Below, in pieces: positions 25,684-35,039 of a DNA stretch of 64,000 nucleotides (positions within the stretch are counted from its first letter, which is position 1; every line of letters starts with the position of its first letter). This stretch comes from Pseudomonas mosselii (GTDB lineage: Bacteria > Pseudomonadota > Gammaproteobacteria > Pseudomonadales > Pseudomonadaceae): assembly GCF_003205295.1 (NCBI RefSeq), contig NZ_QJRP01000002.1, positions 124,001-188,000 of the forward strand, read 5' to 3'. The notes beneath the pieces were generated by a model, which worked only from the letters and a program-made list of their open reading frames with translations, was not told the DNA's origin and ran no database searches. Made by a program: the position numbers and the translations under genes.

Positions 25684-27957
25684 TCAAAGGGTCTTGTTCG
25701 GCCCGATCATCCGCGCCAGGCCAAGATTCTTCAGCGCCAGTTGCAGCGAGCTGTGGATAACCTGCGGGTTGTCATGGCTCATGGCGTCGGCCAAGAGCTC
25801 CTTGGCCTTGCCCAGGTTGATCTGGCGCAGCATCCACTTCACTTTCGGCAGGTTGGTGGCGTTCATCGACAGGCTGTCAAAGCCCATGGCCATCAGCAGG
25901 ATCGCCGCAGCCGGGTCGCCGGCCATCTCGCCGCAGATGCTCACCGGCTTGCCTTCCTCGTGGGCAACGCTGACCACGGTCTGCAGGGCCTGCAGCACCG
26001 CCGGGTGCAGGTAGTCGTACAGGTCGGCGACCCGCGGGTTGTTGCGATCGACCGCCAGCAGGTACTGGGTCAGGTCGTTGGAACCGACCGAAAGGAAGTC
26101 CACCTGGCGCGCCAGCTCGCGGGTCTGGTACACGGCGGCGGGAATCTCCACCATCACCCCCACCGGCGGCATCGGCACGTCGGTGCCCTCGTCGCGCACC
26201 TCGCCCCAGGCGCGGTGGATGAGGTGCTGGGCTTCTTCCAGCTCGTGGATGCCGGAAATCATCGGCAGCAAGATGCGCAGGTTGTTCAGGCCCTCGCTGG
26301 CCTTGAGCATGGCGCGGGTCTGCACCAGGAAGATTTCCGGGTGATCGAGGGTGACGCGGATGCCGCGCCAGCCGAGGAACGGGTTTTCTTCCTTGATGGG
26401 GAAGTACGACAGCGACTTGTCGCCGCCGATGTCGAGGCTGCGCATGGTCACCGGCAGCGGGTGGAACGCCTGCAGCTGCTCGCGGTAGATCGCCAGCTGT
26501 TCCTTCTCGCTGGGGAAGCGCTGGTTGATCATGAATGGCACTTCGGTGCGGTACAGGCCGACGCCCTCGGCGCCGCGCTGCTGGGCGCGGGCCACGTCGG
26601 CGAGCAGGCCGGTGTTGACCCACAGCGGCATGCGGTGGCCGTCCGGAGTGATGCACGGCAGCTCGCGCAGGGCGTCGAGGCCACGTGCCAACTGGCGCTC
26701 CTCCTCGACCACATCGCTGTACTGCTTGCGCAGTACCTCGCCGGGGTTGGTGAACACCTCGCCCTTGTAGCCGTCGACGATCATCTCGATGCCGTCGGCC
26801 TTCGAGTACGGCAGGTCGACCACGCCCATGACGGTCGGGATGCCCATGGCACGGGCAAGAATCGCCACATGGGAGTTGCCCGAGCCCAGCACCGAAACCA
26901 GGCCCACCAGCTTGCCTTCCGGCACCTCGCCGAGCATGGCGGGGGTCAGCTCCTCGCTGACGAGGATGGTGTTGTCCTGGTAGACCAACGATTGTGAACG
27001 GGCTTCCTGCAGGTACGCCAGCAGGCGTCGGCCCAGGTCCTTGACGTCCGAGGCGCGCTCGCGAAGGTAGTCGTCGTCCATCAGCTCGAAGCGGTTGACG
27101 TGCTCGCCGACCACCTGGCGCAGGGCGCCCTGGGCCCACTGGCCGGTCTTGATGACCTCGACCACTTCGCCACCGAGGGCGGCGTCCTCGAGCATCATCA
27201 GGTATACATCGAACAACGCGCGTTCTTCGGGGCGCAGCTGGGTGGCGAGCTTGGCCGACAGCTTGCGCATGTCCTCGCGCACACCTTCGAGGGCGTTGTT
27301 GAACAGCTTGAGTTCGTTGTCGATGTCCTCGACGGTGCGGTCCGGCACTACCTCGAGGTCGGCGGGCGGCAACATCACCACCGATCGGCCGACGGCGGCG
27401 CCCGGGGAGCCTGGCACGCCGACGAAGCGGGCCTCCTGGATGCCCTTGCCCTGGCGGCCCAGGCCGCGGATCGAGCCGGTCGCCTCGGCGTGGGCGATAA
27501 CCCCGGCGAGCTGGGCGCTCATGGTGACCAGGAAGGCCTCTTCGCCCTCGTCGAACTGGCGGCGCTCCTTCTGCTGGATGACCAGTACCCCCACCACGCG
27601 GCGGTGGTGGATGATCGGCGCACCGAGGAAGGAGGCGAATTTCTCTTCGCCGGTCTCGGCGAAGTAGCGGTAGCGCGGGTGGTCGGCGGCGTTCTCGAGG
27701 TTCAGCGGCTCCTCGCGGGTACCGACCAGGCCGACCAGGCCCTCGTTGGGGGCCATGCTGACCTTGCCGATGGAGCGCTTGTTCAGGCCCTCGGAGGCCA
27801 TCAGCACGAAGCGGTTGCTGTCCGGGTCGAGCAGGTAGACCGAGCAGACCTGGCTGCCCATCGCCTCCTTGACGCGCAAGACAATGATACCCAACGCCGT
27901 CTTGAGATCTTTGGCGGAGTTCACTTCCTGGACGATCTTGCGCAGCGTATTGAGCAT
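25684..27957 (-). CDS. ptsP: Phosphoenolpyruvate-protein phosphotransferase PtsP (EI-Ntr)
   Basis: 757-residue enzyme I of the nitrogen PTS. N-terminal GAF domain (about 1-160) precedes an enzyme I core: swivelling His domain with GSGNSHVAILARAMGIP (phosphorylated His), then a PEP-binding barrel (SLDIGGDKSLSYFP, VGVMVEIPAAV, FLSVGSNDLTQYLLAVDR, SICGEMAGDP). It takes phosphate from PEP and passes it to NPr (PtsO) and EIIA-Ntr (PtsN), a regulatory rather than sugar-import cascade. Downstream of rppH on the same strand, 22 bases apart, an arrangement known in proteobacteria. Confidence 0.96.
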   Translation of the reverse strand: MLNTLRKIVQEVNSAKDLKTALGIIVLRVKEAMGSQVCSVYLLDPDSNRFVLMASEGLNKRSIGKVSMAPNEGLVGLVGTREEPLNLENAADHPRYRYFAETGEEKFASFLGAPIIHHRRVVGVLVIQQKERRQFDEGEEAFLVTMSAQLAGVIAHAEATGSIRGLGRQGKGIQEARFVGVPGSPGAAVGRSVVMLPPADLEVVPDRTVEDIDNELKLFNNALEGVREDMRKLSAKLATQLRPEERALFDVYLMMLEDAALGGEVVEVIKTGQWAQGALRQVVGEHVNRFELMDDDYLRERASDVKDLGRRLLAYLQEARSQSLVYQDNTILVSEELTPAMLGEVPEGKLVGLVSVLGSGNSHVAILARAMGIPTVMGVVDLPYSKADGIEMIVDGYKGEVFTNPGEVLRKQYSDVVEEERQLARGLDALRELPCITPDGHRMPLWVNTGLLADVARAQQRGAEGVGLYRTEVPFMINQRFPSEKEQLAIYREQLQAFHPLPVTMRSLDIGGDKSLSYFPIKEENPFLGWRGIRVTLDHPEIFLVQTRAMLKASEGLNNLRILLPMISGIHELEEAQHLIHRAWGEVRDEGTDVPMPPVGVMVEIPAAVYQTRELARQVDFLSVGSNDLTQYLLAVDRNNPRVADLYDYLHPAVLQALQTVVSVAHEEGKPVSICGEMAGDPAAAILLMAMGFDSLSMNATNLPKVKWMLRQINLGKAKELLADAMSHDNPQVIHSSLQLALKNLGLARMIGPNKTL

Positions 27958-27979
27958 GGCTCGGGGTCGGACTCCGTCG

Positions 27980-28459
27980 TCAGTCGCGCGTCAGCAGGCG
28001 CGGGGCTAGCTCTTTCAGGGCGCGGCGGTATACCTCGCGCTTGAATGTCACCACCTGGCCAAGCGGATACCAGTAGCTGACCCAGCGCCAGCCATCGAAT
28101 TCCGGTTTGCCGGTGAGGTCCATGCGCACCCGTTGCTCATTGCTCACCAGGCGTAGCAGGAACCACTTCTGTTTCTGGCCGATGCACAGCGGCTGGCTGT
28201 GGGTGCGCACCAGGCGCTGGGGTAAACGATAACGCAACCAGCCACGGGTGCAGGCAAGAATTTCCACGTCCTGGCGTTCCAGGCCCACTTCTTCGTTCAG
28301 CTCGCGGTACAGGGCATCTTCCGGCGTCTCGTCAGGGTTGATGCCACCCTGGGGAAACTGCCAGGCATCCTGGTTGATCCGCCGAGCCCATAGCACCTGC
28401 CCGGCATCATTCGTGAGAATGATCCCGACATTGGGGCGAAAACCATCCGGGTCGATCAC
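27980..28459 (-). CDS. rppH: RNA 5'-pyrophosphohydrolase RppH
   Basis: 159-residue Nudix hydrolase that removes pyrophosphate from mRNA 5' ends and triggers decay. Starts with GTG at 28459, giving the conserved N-terminus [18 protein letters not shown]; the longer frame to 28531 has no conserved sequence. The Nudix box runs through [20 protein letters not shown], and the RppH-specific KQKWFLLRL and [13 protein letters not shown] follow. First gene of an rppH-ptsP unit, divergent from the HAD gene. Confidence 0.95.
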   Translation of the reverse strand: MIDPDGFRPNVGIILTNDAGQVLWARRINQDAWQFPQGGINPDETPEDALYRELNEEVGLERQDVEILACTRGWLRYRLPQRLVRTHSQPLCIGQKQKWFLLRLVSNEQRVRMDLTGKPEFDGWRWVSYWYPLGQVVTFKREVYRRALKELAPRLLTRD

Positions 28460-28600
28460 GGCAGCAACCTCGCAAACGCATGTCAACGCATTGTTCCACA
28501 AAGCCCGAGCGCGCAGCAACGCGCCCGCCAAGCTTATGTGCAGCGAGGTGAAAACTCCGTATTCTGCGGGACTCTTCCGTGGCTGATGCGAGTGACCGCG

Positions 28601-29257
28601 ATGCGCCTGGCTTTATTCGACCTGGACAATACCCTCCTCGGTGGCGACAGCGACCACGCCTGGGGTGACTACCTGTGCGAGCGGGGCATTCTCGACCCGA
28701 TCGCCTACAAGCAACGCAACGACGCCTTCTACCAGGACTACCTCAACGGTACCCTGGACATGCAGGCCTACCTGGCCTTTTCCATGGAGATCCTCGCGGC
28801 CAGCGAGCCTGCGCAACTGGAGCAGTGGCACCGCGAGTTCATGCGCGACTGCATCGAGCCGATCATCCTGCCCAGGGCCCTGGCGTTGCTGCAGCAGCAC
28901 CGCGAGGCGGGCGACCAACTGGTGATCATCACCGCCACCAACCGCTTCGTCACCGCGCCGATCGCCCGCCGCCTGGGCGTGCGTACCTTGTTGGCGACCG
29001 AATGCGAAACGCAGGACGGGCGCTATACCGGGCGCAGTACCGATATACCCTGTTTCCGTGAAGGCAAGGTGACGCGGCTTGCGCGCTGGATGCTGGAGAA
29101 CGGGTTCGACCTGGAAGACAGCTACTTCTACAGCGACTCGCTGAACGATGTGCCGTTGCTGGAGGTGGTGGCGAACCCGGTGGCAGTGGATCCGGATCCG
29201 AGGTTGCGGGTCGAGGCCGAGCGGCGTGGGTGGCCGGTTATTTCGTTGCGCAATTGA
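28601..29257 (+). CDS. HAD-superfamily hydrolase (subfamily IB)
   Basis: 218 residues with the HAD motifs: [11 protein letters not shown] (nucleophile Asp7, Asp9), IITATNRFV (motif II Thr), Lys in EGKVTRL (motif III) and [12 protein letters not shown] (motif IV). Closest in style to the SerB/PSPase-like HAD-IB enzymes that act on small phosphomonoesters. Start 28601 gives the usual N-terminus; an in-frame ATG at 28586 is possible. Divergent from rppH. Substrate unknown. Confidence 0.9.
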   Translation: MRLALFDLDNTLLGGDSDHAWGDYLCERGILDPIAYKQRNDAFYQDYLNGTLDMQAYLAFSMEILAASEPAQLEQWHREFMRDCIEPIILPRALALLQQHREAGDQLVIITATNRFVTAPIARRLGVRTLLATECETQDGRYTGRSTDIPCFREGKVTRLARWMLENGFDLEDSYFYSDSLNDVPLLEVVANPVAVDPDPRLRVEAERRGWPVISLRN

Positions 29258-29264
29258 AGGCCTG

Positions 29265-29374
29265 ATCGCGGGGCAAGCCCGCTCCCACGATCTGAACTGC
29301 TTCCGGGCGTTGGATTGATGTCCAATATCTTGGGCGCAACCCGATCTGGCGTGGGAGCGGGCTTGCCCCGCGAT
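29265..29374. repeat. REP pair (ATCGCGGGGCAAGCCCG type)
   Basis: Perfect 24-bp arms: ATCGCGGGGCAAGCCCGCTC and onward (29265-29288) and the exact inverse (29351-29374), 62-base spacer. It fills the gap between convergent HAD and DUF2269 genes. Confidence 0.92.
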
Positions 29375-29377
29375 GCT

Positions 29378-29803
29378 TCAGATCGGCTTGGCGCCCATCA
29401 GGCCTGCAATGGACAGGAAGCAGACGCCACTGAACACCGCCAACGCCAAGGTGAACTTCAAACCCACGGTTTCAGCCTTGCGCAGTCGGTTCAGGCGCAC
29501 CACCAGCCACCACACGGCAAACGCGCCGAGCGTATAGATGACGCTGGACGCCAGTACCCAGGTCTGCCCCAGCGGCCAGCCGACCAGGTGCACCAGCCAC
29601 CAGCCGGTGAATGGCATGCTCACCAGGCACAGCCCCATCAGCAGCCAGACGAACACCAGTGGTCGGCGCAACAGCTTGCCATAGGCCTCGGTATCGCCCT
29701 GGCGGCGGGCGCGAACAGTCCAGGTCGCCAGGCCCAGGGCGCCCAGCAATAGCAGGGCGGTGGCGAGGATATGCAGGGTCTTGAGGGTGGTCAGGTGTTC
29801 CAT
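29378..29803 (-). CDS. DUF2269-like integral membrane protein
   Basis: 141 residues, four hydrophobic helices (TLHILATALLLLGALGLATW; LVFVWLLMGLCLVSMPFTGW; TWVLASSVIYTLGAFAVWWL; FTLALAVFSGVCFLSIAG). KTLHILAT and TGWWLV fit the DUF2269 family of small membrane proteins of unknown function. Start 29803 follows GGACGATCACGAA. Downstream of ilvA on the same strand, with a degenerate REP (29835-29875) between. Confidence 0.75.
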   Translation of the reverse strand: MEHLTTLKTLHILATALLLLGALGLATWTVRARRQGDTEAYGKLLRRPLVFVWLLMGLCLVSMPFTGWWLVHLVGWPLGQTWVLASSVIYTLGAFAVWWLVVRLNRLRKAETVGLKFTLALAVFSGVCFLSIAGLMGAKPI

Positions 29804-29834
29804 TTCGTGATCGTCCTTCTTGCTGATGCCCTCG

Positions 29835-29875
29835 TCGCGGGGCAAGTCGCATCGGCGCACCGCCGCTCCCGCGAG
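29835..29875. repeat. Degenerate single REP
   Basis: TCGTCGCGGGGCAAGTCGCA and CCGCCGCTCCCGCGAGG resemble half of the ATCGCGGGGCAAGCCCGCTCCCAC family, without a good inverted partner. Confidence 0.5.
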
Positions 29876-29890
29876 GTCAGTGTGGCGTGT

Positions 29891-31405
29891 TCAGCCCAAG
29901 AATAGCTGGTAGGCCGGGTTCTCGGTCTCGTCCCAGTACGGATAGCCGATCTTGGCCAGCGCCGCCGGCACCAGGTGGCGCTCCTCCTCCGGCACCTGCA
30001 GGCCTGCGACCACCCGGCCATCGGCGGCGCCGTGGTTGCGGTAGTGGAACATCGAGATGTTCCAGCGCCCGCCCAGCTTGTTGAGGAAGTTGAACAGCGC
30101 GCCCGGCCGCTCGGGAAACTCGAAGCGCAGCACCATCTCGTCGCTGGCCCCGGCCGAGTGGCCGCCGACCATGTGGCGGATGTGCAGCTTGGCCAGTTCA
30201 TTGTCGGTCAGGTCGGTAACCGGGAAGCCTTGTTTGGTCAACTGCTGGACCAACGCCGCGCGCGGGTCCGTTTCAGGGTGGGTCTGCACGCCGACGAAGA
30301 TATGCGCCTCGTCCGAGGTGTGCTTGCGGTAGTTGAATTCGGTGATCTGGCGCTTGCCGATGGCCTCGCAGAAGGCCTTGAAGCTGCCAGGGCGTTCCGG
30401 GATGGTCACGGCGATGATCGCCTCGCGCTTCTCGCCCAGTTCGGCGCGCTCGGCCACATGGCGCAGGCGGTCGAAATTGACGTTGGCGCCCGAGTCGATG
30501 GCCACCAGGGTCTGCCCGGCAACGCCCTTGAGCTCGACGTACTTCTTGATGCCGGCCACGCCCAAAGCTCCGGCAGGTTCGGTGATCGAGCGGGTATCGT
30601 CGTAGATATCCTTGATCGCCGCGCAGATCTCGTCGGTGCTGACGGTGATCACCTCGTCCACATGGTGGCGGCAGATATCGAAGGTATGCTGGCCGATCTG
30701 CGCCACCGCCACGCCGTCGGCGAACAGCCCGACCTGCGGCAACACCACGCGCTCGCCCGCGTCCATGGCGGCCTGCAGGCAGTTTGAGTCGTCCGGTTCG
30801 ACGCCGATCACCTTGATCTCGGGGCGCAGGTACTTCACGTACGCCGCGATCCCGGCAATCAGCCCGCCGCCGCCGACCGGCACGAAGATCGCGTCCAGTT
30901 GGCCCGGGTGCTGGCGCAGGATCTCCATGGCCACCGTGCCTTGTCCGGCGATGGTGTGCGGATCGTCGTAGGGGTGGATGTAGACGAAGCCCTTCTCTTC
31001 CACCAGCTTCAGCGAGTAGGCCAGCGCCTCGGGGAAGGTGTCACCGTGCAGCACCACCTTGCCGCCCCGGGAACGCACGCCTTCGATCTTGATCTCGGGG
31101 GTGGTCTTGGGCATGACGATGGTCGCCTTGATCCCCAGCTCCCGCGCCGCCAGGGCCAGGCCTTGGGCGTGGTTGCCGGCGGAGGCGGTGACCACGCCGC
31201 GGGCCAGTTCCTCGGCGCTCAGTTGCGCGAGTTTGTTGTAGGCCCCGCGGATCTTGAACGAGAACACCGGCTGCAGGTCCTCGCGCTTGAGCAGCACCGT
31301 GTTGCCCAGGCGCTTGCTCAACTGCCCGGCGCTGTGCAACGGGGTTTCGACGGCAACGTCGTAGACGCGCGAGGTGAGGATCTTCTTGACGTACTGTTCG
31401 AGCAT
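29891..31405 (-). CDS. ilvA: Biosynthetic threonine dehydratase IlvA
   Basis: 504-residue PLP enzyme converting threonine to 2-oxobutanoate, the first step of isoleucine synthesis. PLP Lys51 in [18 protein letters not shown] and the phosphate loop VGGGGLIAG are present. The C-terminal half (about 330-504) carries two ACT-like regulatory domains ([40 protein letters not shown]), so feedback inhibition by isoleucine is expected. Divergent from rpiA, 133 bases between starts. Confidence 0.96.
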   Translation of the reverse strand: MLEQYVKKILTSRVYDVAVETPLHSAGQLSKRLGNTVLLKREDLQPVFSFKIRGAYNKLAQLSAEELARGVVTASAGNHAQGLALAARELGIKATIVMPKTTPEIKIEGVRSRGGKVVLHGDTFPEALAYSLKLVEEKGFVYIHPYDDPHTIAGQGTVAMEILRQHPGQLDAIFVPVGGGGLIAGIAAYVKYLRPEIKVIGVEPDDSNCLQAAMDAGERVVLPQVGLFADGVAVAQIGQHTFDICRHHVDEVITVSTDEICAAIKDIYDDTRSITEPAGALGVAGIKKYVELKGVAGQTLVAIDSGANVNFDRLRHVAERAELGEKREAIIAVTIPERPGSFKAFCEAIGKRQITEFNYRKHTSDEAHIFVGVQTHPETDPRAALVQQLTKQGFPVTDLTDNELAKLHIRHMVGGHSAGASDEMVLRFEFPERPGALFNFLNKLGGRWNISMFHYRNHGAADGRVVAGLQVPEEERHLVPAALAKIGYPYWDETENPAYQLFLG

Positions 31406-31492
31406 CGGAAAGCATCACTGGGCCGCGGGACAAGGGCTGGGAGTCTACCGCAGCGCCACGTCGGGCGACCACAGCAAAGCCGCCGGAGCCGT

Positions 31493-31498
31493 TATACT
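31493..31498 (+). promoter_or_regulatory. Likely rpiA -10 element
   Basis: TATACT at 31493-31498, about 40 bases before the rpiA start. No strong -35 at the standard distance, so moderate support only. Confidence 0.45.
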
Positions 31499-31538
31499 AG
31501 GCAACTTTGAAATCCGCCCAGCCCCTTCCGGAGCCCGC

Positions 31539-32213
31539 ATGACCCAGGACCAACTCAAACAGGCTGTCGCCCAGGCCGCCGTCGATCTCATCCTGCCGAA
31601 ACTGGATGAGAAAAGCGTCGTCGGCGTCGGTACCGGTTCGACCGCCAATTTCTTCATCGACGCCCTGGCCCAGCACAAGACCGCCTTCGACGGTGCCGTC
31701 GCCAGCTCCGAAGCCACCGCTCAGCGCCTGAAGGGCCATGGCATCCCGGTCTACGAGCTGAACAGTGTCAGCGAGTTGGAGTTCTACGTCGACGGCGCCG
31801 ACGAGAGCGACGCCCACCTCAATCTGATCAAGGGCGGTGGCGCGGCCCTGACCCGCGAGAAGATCGTCGCGGCGGTGGCCAAGACCTTCATCTGCATTGC
31901 CGACGCCAGCAAGCTGGTGCCGGTGCTGGGCGCCTTCCCGCTGCCGGTCGAGGTGATTCCGATGGCCCGCAGCCACGTGGCGCGCCAGCTGGTCAAGCTG
32001 GGCGGCGACCCGGTCTATCGTGAAGGCGTGGTGACCGACAACGGCAACGTCATCCTGGATGTGCACAACTTGCAGATCACCAACCCGGTGGAGCTGGAAA
32101 GCCAGATCAACGCCATTGTCGGCGTGGTCACCAATGGTCTGTTCGCGGCGCGTCCGGCGGATGTGCTGTTGCTGGGGACCGCTGAAGGCGTGAAAACCCT
32201 CAAGGCCGAGTAA
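31539..32213 (+). CDS. rpiA: Ribose-5-phosphate isomerase A
   Basis: 224 residues; interconverts ribose-5-phosphate and ribulose-5-phosphate in the pentose phosphate pathway. Motifs: [13 protein letters not shown] (phosphate site), [23 protein letters not shown] (catalytic Lys/Glu region) and [10 protein letters not shown]. Start 31539 follows CCGGAG; the frame upstream of it lies within ilvA's divergent leader. Divergent from ilvA, followed by a tight REP hairpin. Confidence 0.97.
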   Translation: MTQDQLKQAVAQAAVDLILPKLDEKSVVGVGTGSTANFFIDALAQHKTAFDGAVASSEATAQRLKGHGIPVYELNSVSELEFYVDGADESDAHLNLIKGGGAALTREKIVAAVAKTFICIADASKLVPVLGAFPLPVEVIPMARSHVARQLVKLGGDPVYREGVVTDNGNVILDVHNLQITNPVELESQINAIVGVVTNGLFAARPADVLLLGTAEGVKTLKAE

Positions 32214-32218
32214 TCCTC

Positions 32219-32267
32219 ATCGCGGGGCAAGCTCGCTCCCACCGTGGGAGCGGGCTTGCCCCGCGAT
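32219..32267. repeat. REP hairpin without spacer
   Basis: ATCGCGGGGCAAGCTCGCTC and onward (32219-32242) and its inverse (32244-32267) with one mismatch and a 1-base loop: two REP units almost fused, forming a very stable hairpin between convergent rpiA and the SdiA-regulated gene. Confidence 0.9.
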
Positions 32268-32284
32268 AGCGCCAGCCCAGGCAA

Positions 32285-33190
32285 TCAATCAGCCGGCTGC
32301 CTGAACACATAGAACAGGTTCGGTTCACTGACCAGGTAGATGGTCCCGGCGTCGTCCATCGCAATCCCTTCCGCCTGCGGCACCGTCTGTTTCAAGCCCT
32401 GGAATCCCTTGCGCAGCGACAGCGTGCTCAGCGGCCTGCCCTTCACATCCAGCTCCAGCACCAACCGCGACTCGTCCGACAGCGCCAGCAGGTGCCCGCT
32501 GCGTTCGTCGAACTGCAGGCTCGACAGGTCCCTCACGAACAGCCGCCGGTCGCGCTTGCGGTCCTGCACCACATGTACTGCATAGGGCTTGTCGGGGTTG
32601 TCATGGGGAAAGCCGTGCACCTCGTAGATCATCATTGGGTCGCGTTCCTTGGCCACGAACAAGCGCTTGCCTGCCGAGTCGTAGGCCAACCCTTCGAACC
32701 CCTTGTTGCCATTGAGGCCGATACCGAGGGACAGTTGTTCGGCATCGCTGGCGTCAAGGAACAGGGTGTCATCGTCAAGGCGCACGCGAATCAGCCGCTG
32801 CTGGCGCTCGTCGGTGATCACGTAGCTGTTGGGACCCACGTACTCCACCGCCTCGGGATCGCCGAAGCCGGTCAGCGGCACGCGGCGCAGGATGCGGCCG
32901 TCCAGCGACAGCTCGATCAGCTCCGAGCGGGCATTGGTGACGGTGAACAGGCTCTTGCGGTCGGGGTCGTAGGTCAGCGCCGAGAGGTCGTCGTCCAGCC
33001 CGTCGATGGGTTGCGCTTCGATCGCCACCTGATAGCGATCCAGGCCGATGCTTTGCTCGGCCGGCTGCCACCAGGTCTTGAGGTTGAACCAGCCCCGCTC
33101 GAACAGGCGGAACTCATGCCCGGCGGCGCCCAGGACGAGCAGGGCAACAAGCACGATGAAGGCGAGGATCAAGCGAAGGTGGCGGCGCAT
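32285..33190 (-). CDS. SdiA-regulated-domain protein (copy 1)
   Basis: 301 residues with an N-terminal membrane anchor (about 7-26, LILAFIVLVALLVLGAAG) and a beta-propeller-like periplasmic domain of the SdiA-regulated family: LSALTYDPDRKSLFTVTN, GFGDPEAVEYVG, LAYDSAGKRLFVAKERDP, VPQAEGIAMDDAGTIYLVSE. The next gene upstream (33277) is a paralogue with the same repeat order, so the two arose by tandem duplication. Function unknown; the family name comes from quorum-sensing regulation in enterobacteria and need not apply here. Confidence 0.85.
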   Translation of the reverse strand: MRRHLRLILAFIVLVALLVLGAAGHEFRLFERGWFNLKTWWQPAEQSIGLDRYQVAIEAQPIDGLDDDLSALTYDPDRKSLFTVTNARSELIELSLDGRILRRVPLTGFGDPEAVEYVGPNSYVITDERQQRLIRVRLDDDTLFLDASDAEQLSLGIGLNGNKGFEGLAYDSAGKRLFVAKERDPMMIYEVHGFPHDNPDKPYAVHVVQDRKRDRRLFVRDLSSLQFDERSGHLLALSDESRLVLELDVKGRPLSTLSLRKGFQGLKQTVPQAEGIAMDDAGTIYLVSEPNLFYVFRQPAD

Positions 33191-33276
33191 GGGGTCGGAC
33201 TCGGCGAAAGGAGCACGTATCTAACCACTATCAACTGAAGCAAAGCTTAATGCCATCACCAGAAATATCTGAATGA

Positions 33277-34197
33277 TCAGTGCTTTCTGAAGCGATAGAA
33301 CAGATTGGGCTCGCTGACGATGTACAGGTTGCCCTGGTCATCCATCGCCACGCCTTCAGCCCGGGGGATGGTGTCACCCAGGCCGTTGAAACCACCCAGC
33401 AGGGTCATGAAACTGACCTGCTCGCCTTTCTCGTCCAGCTCGAGGAGCATGTTGGAGTCCGCCGACAGTGCCAGCAGATGCCCGGTGCGGGGGTCGATGG
33501 CCAGGGCGGAGAGGTTGCGCAGGTCCAGTTCGTCGTTCGGCAGCGGTTGTTTTTCACCCTTGAGCGGACCGCGGCCATCGGTGCTCCAGATGAACAGCCT
33601 GGGCGGCCGCTCCGCGCCGATGACCAGGCGCTGGCGCATCAGGTCCCAGGCAATGGCCTCGTAGCCCTTGTTGCTGTCTTCGGTCTCGCCAAGGTCGTAT
33701 GGCTGGTAGTCGGCGCGATCAAGGGATGTGGTGTCGGGGTTCACCTTGACCAGCGTCAGGTCGTGCCTGCGCTCATCGACGATGCCGATCTGGCCGTCCT
33801 CGAGCACCGCCACGCCTTCCGGATTGGACCAGCCTACCAGCGGAATCTTGCGCAACACATCACCGTCAAGGGTGAGCTCGACCAGGAACGGGTGCTTGCC
33901 CATGACCGAGAACAACGTCCGGGTGTGTGGGTTGAATGCGAGGTCCGAGGCCTCGTCACGCTCCATGCCCGGCAATGGCTTGGCGTCGATGTCGGCCACA
34001 TAATCCGGCAGCCAGATGCTTTCCTGGCGCTCGGCCTGGCTTTCAAAGCCTTCCTTTATCCACAGCAGGCCACGGTCATCCCAGTGCATGGCCACCGTCA
34101 GGCCATAGGCGATGATCGCCAGCGCAAGCAGCCACAGCGACCAGCGTGTGAGCATGCGTCGCTTTGGCGGAAGGGATGCGCTAGGGGGATTGGTCAT
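33277..34197 (-). CDS. SdiA-regulated-domain protein (copy 2)
   Basis: 306 residues, same layout as copy 1: N-terminal membrane helix (about 18-40, LWLLALAIIAYGLTVAM) and the repeat blocks ASDLAFNPHTRTLFSVMG, GWSNPEGVAVLEDG, IAWDLMRQRLVIGAERPP and IPRAEGVAMDDQGNLYIVSE. The two copies are clearly diverged but align through their whole length. Separated from copy 1 by 86 bases, same strand, probably separately promoted. Function unknown. Confidence 0.85.
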   Translation of the reverse strand: MTNPPSASLPPKRRMLTRWSLWLLALAIIAYGLTVAMHWDDRGLLWIKEGFESQAERQESIWLPDYVADIDAKPLPGMERDEASDLAFNPHTRTLFSVMGKHPFLVELTLDGDVLRKIPLVGWSNPEGVAVLEDGQIGIVDERRHDLTLVKVNPDTTSLDRADYQPYDLGETEDSNKGYEAIAWDLMRQRLVIGAERPPRLFIWSTDGRGPLKGEKQPLPNDELDLRNLSALAIDPRTGHLLALSADSNMLLELDEKGEQVSFMTLLGGFNGLGDTIPRAEGVAMDDQGNLYIVSEPNLFYRFRKH

Positions 34198-34348
34198 CGG
34201 ACAGGGATCCTGGAAGTAGGCGGTAGCGTGCTCGCCACGGCGGGCAAAGGAACGTGAAACAGCGAATTATCCGGATCAATTGTGAAAAAAACGACAAATC
34301 CCACCGGCACAGTCAGCGACGACGGCATTGCACCGTCGTCGCCCGGAG

Positions 34349-35014
34349 TCAAAGCACCCGGCCTTCGAACCGGCTTGCACCCGGAAGTTCCAGCACCAGC
34401 TCATCGCCCACATTGAACGGTCCCACGCCCGCCGGGGTGCCGGTGAGGATGACATCGCCGGCCTGCAGGGAGAAGTTTGCCGCCATGTGCTGGATCATCG
34501 GCACAATCGGGTTGAGCATCAGCGCGCTGTTACCGTCCTGGCGCACCTCGCCGTTGATGGTCAGGCGAATGCCGATGTCGGTCAGGTCCTCGAAGGTGCC
34601 GGCCGACACGAACGGCGGCAGTACGCAGGCACCATCGAAGCTCTTGGCCAGTTCCCAGGGCAGGCCCTTTTCCTTCAGCTTTGCCTGCACGTCGCGCAGG
34701 GTCAGGTCCAGCGCCGGGGCAAAGCCGGAGATGGCGTCGAGCACCTCTTCCTCGGAAGGGTGGGTGGACAGGGGCTTGCCCAGCAGCACGGCGATCTCTG
34801 CCTCGTAGTGCACCGAACCGCGCTCGGTCGGGATCTTGAAGCCGCCTTCCAGGGGCACCACGCAGCTGCCGGGCTTGATGAACAGCAGCGGCTCGCTGGG
34901 GATGGGGTTGTCCAGTTCCTTGGCATGCTCGGCGTAGTTGCGGCCGATGCACACCACCTTGCCCAGCGGGAAGTGGATGCGCGTGCCGTCTACGTACTGG
35001 TGCTGGTAACTCAT
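34349..35014 (-). CDS. Fumarylacetoacetate-hydrolase-family protein
   Basis: 221-residue FAH-family enzyme of the short YcgM/acylpyruvase type. IGRNYAEHAKEL is the conserved start of the family; the metal-binding acidic residues fall in YEAEIAVLLGKPLS and the distal FEDLTDIGIRL segment, and ILTGTPAGVGPF closes the active site. It lies 25 bases downstream of D-2-hydroxyglutarate dehydrogenase on the same strand, so the two form an operon. Related proteins cleave acylpyruvates or decarboxylate oxaloacetate; the substrate here is unproven. Confidence 0.9.
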   Translation of the reverse strand: MSYQHQYVDGTRIHFPLGKVVCIGRNYAEHAKELDNPIPSEPLLFIKPGSCVVPLEGGFKIPTERGSVHYEAEIAVLLGKPLSTHPSEEEVLDAISGFAPALDLTLRDVQAKLKEKGLPWELAKSFDGACVLPPFVSAGTFEDLTDIGIRLTINGEVRQDGNSALMLNPIVPMIQHMAANFSLQAGDVILTGTPAGVGPFNVGDELVLELPGASRFEGRVL

Positions 35015-35039
35015 GGCCGACTCCTGTGAATACTGCTTT

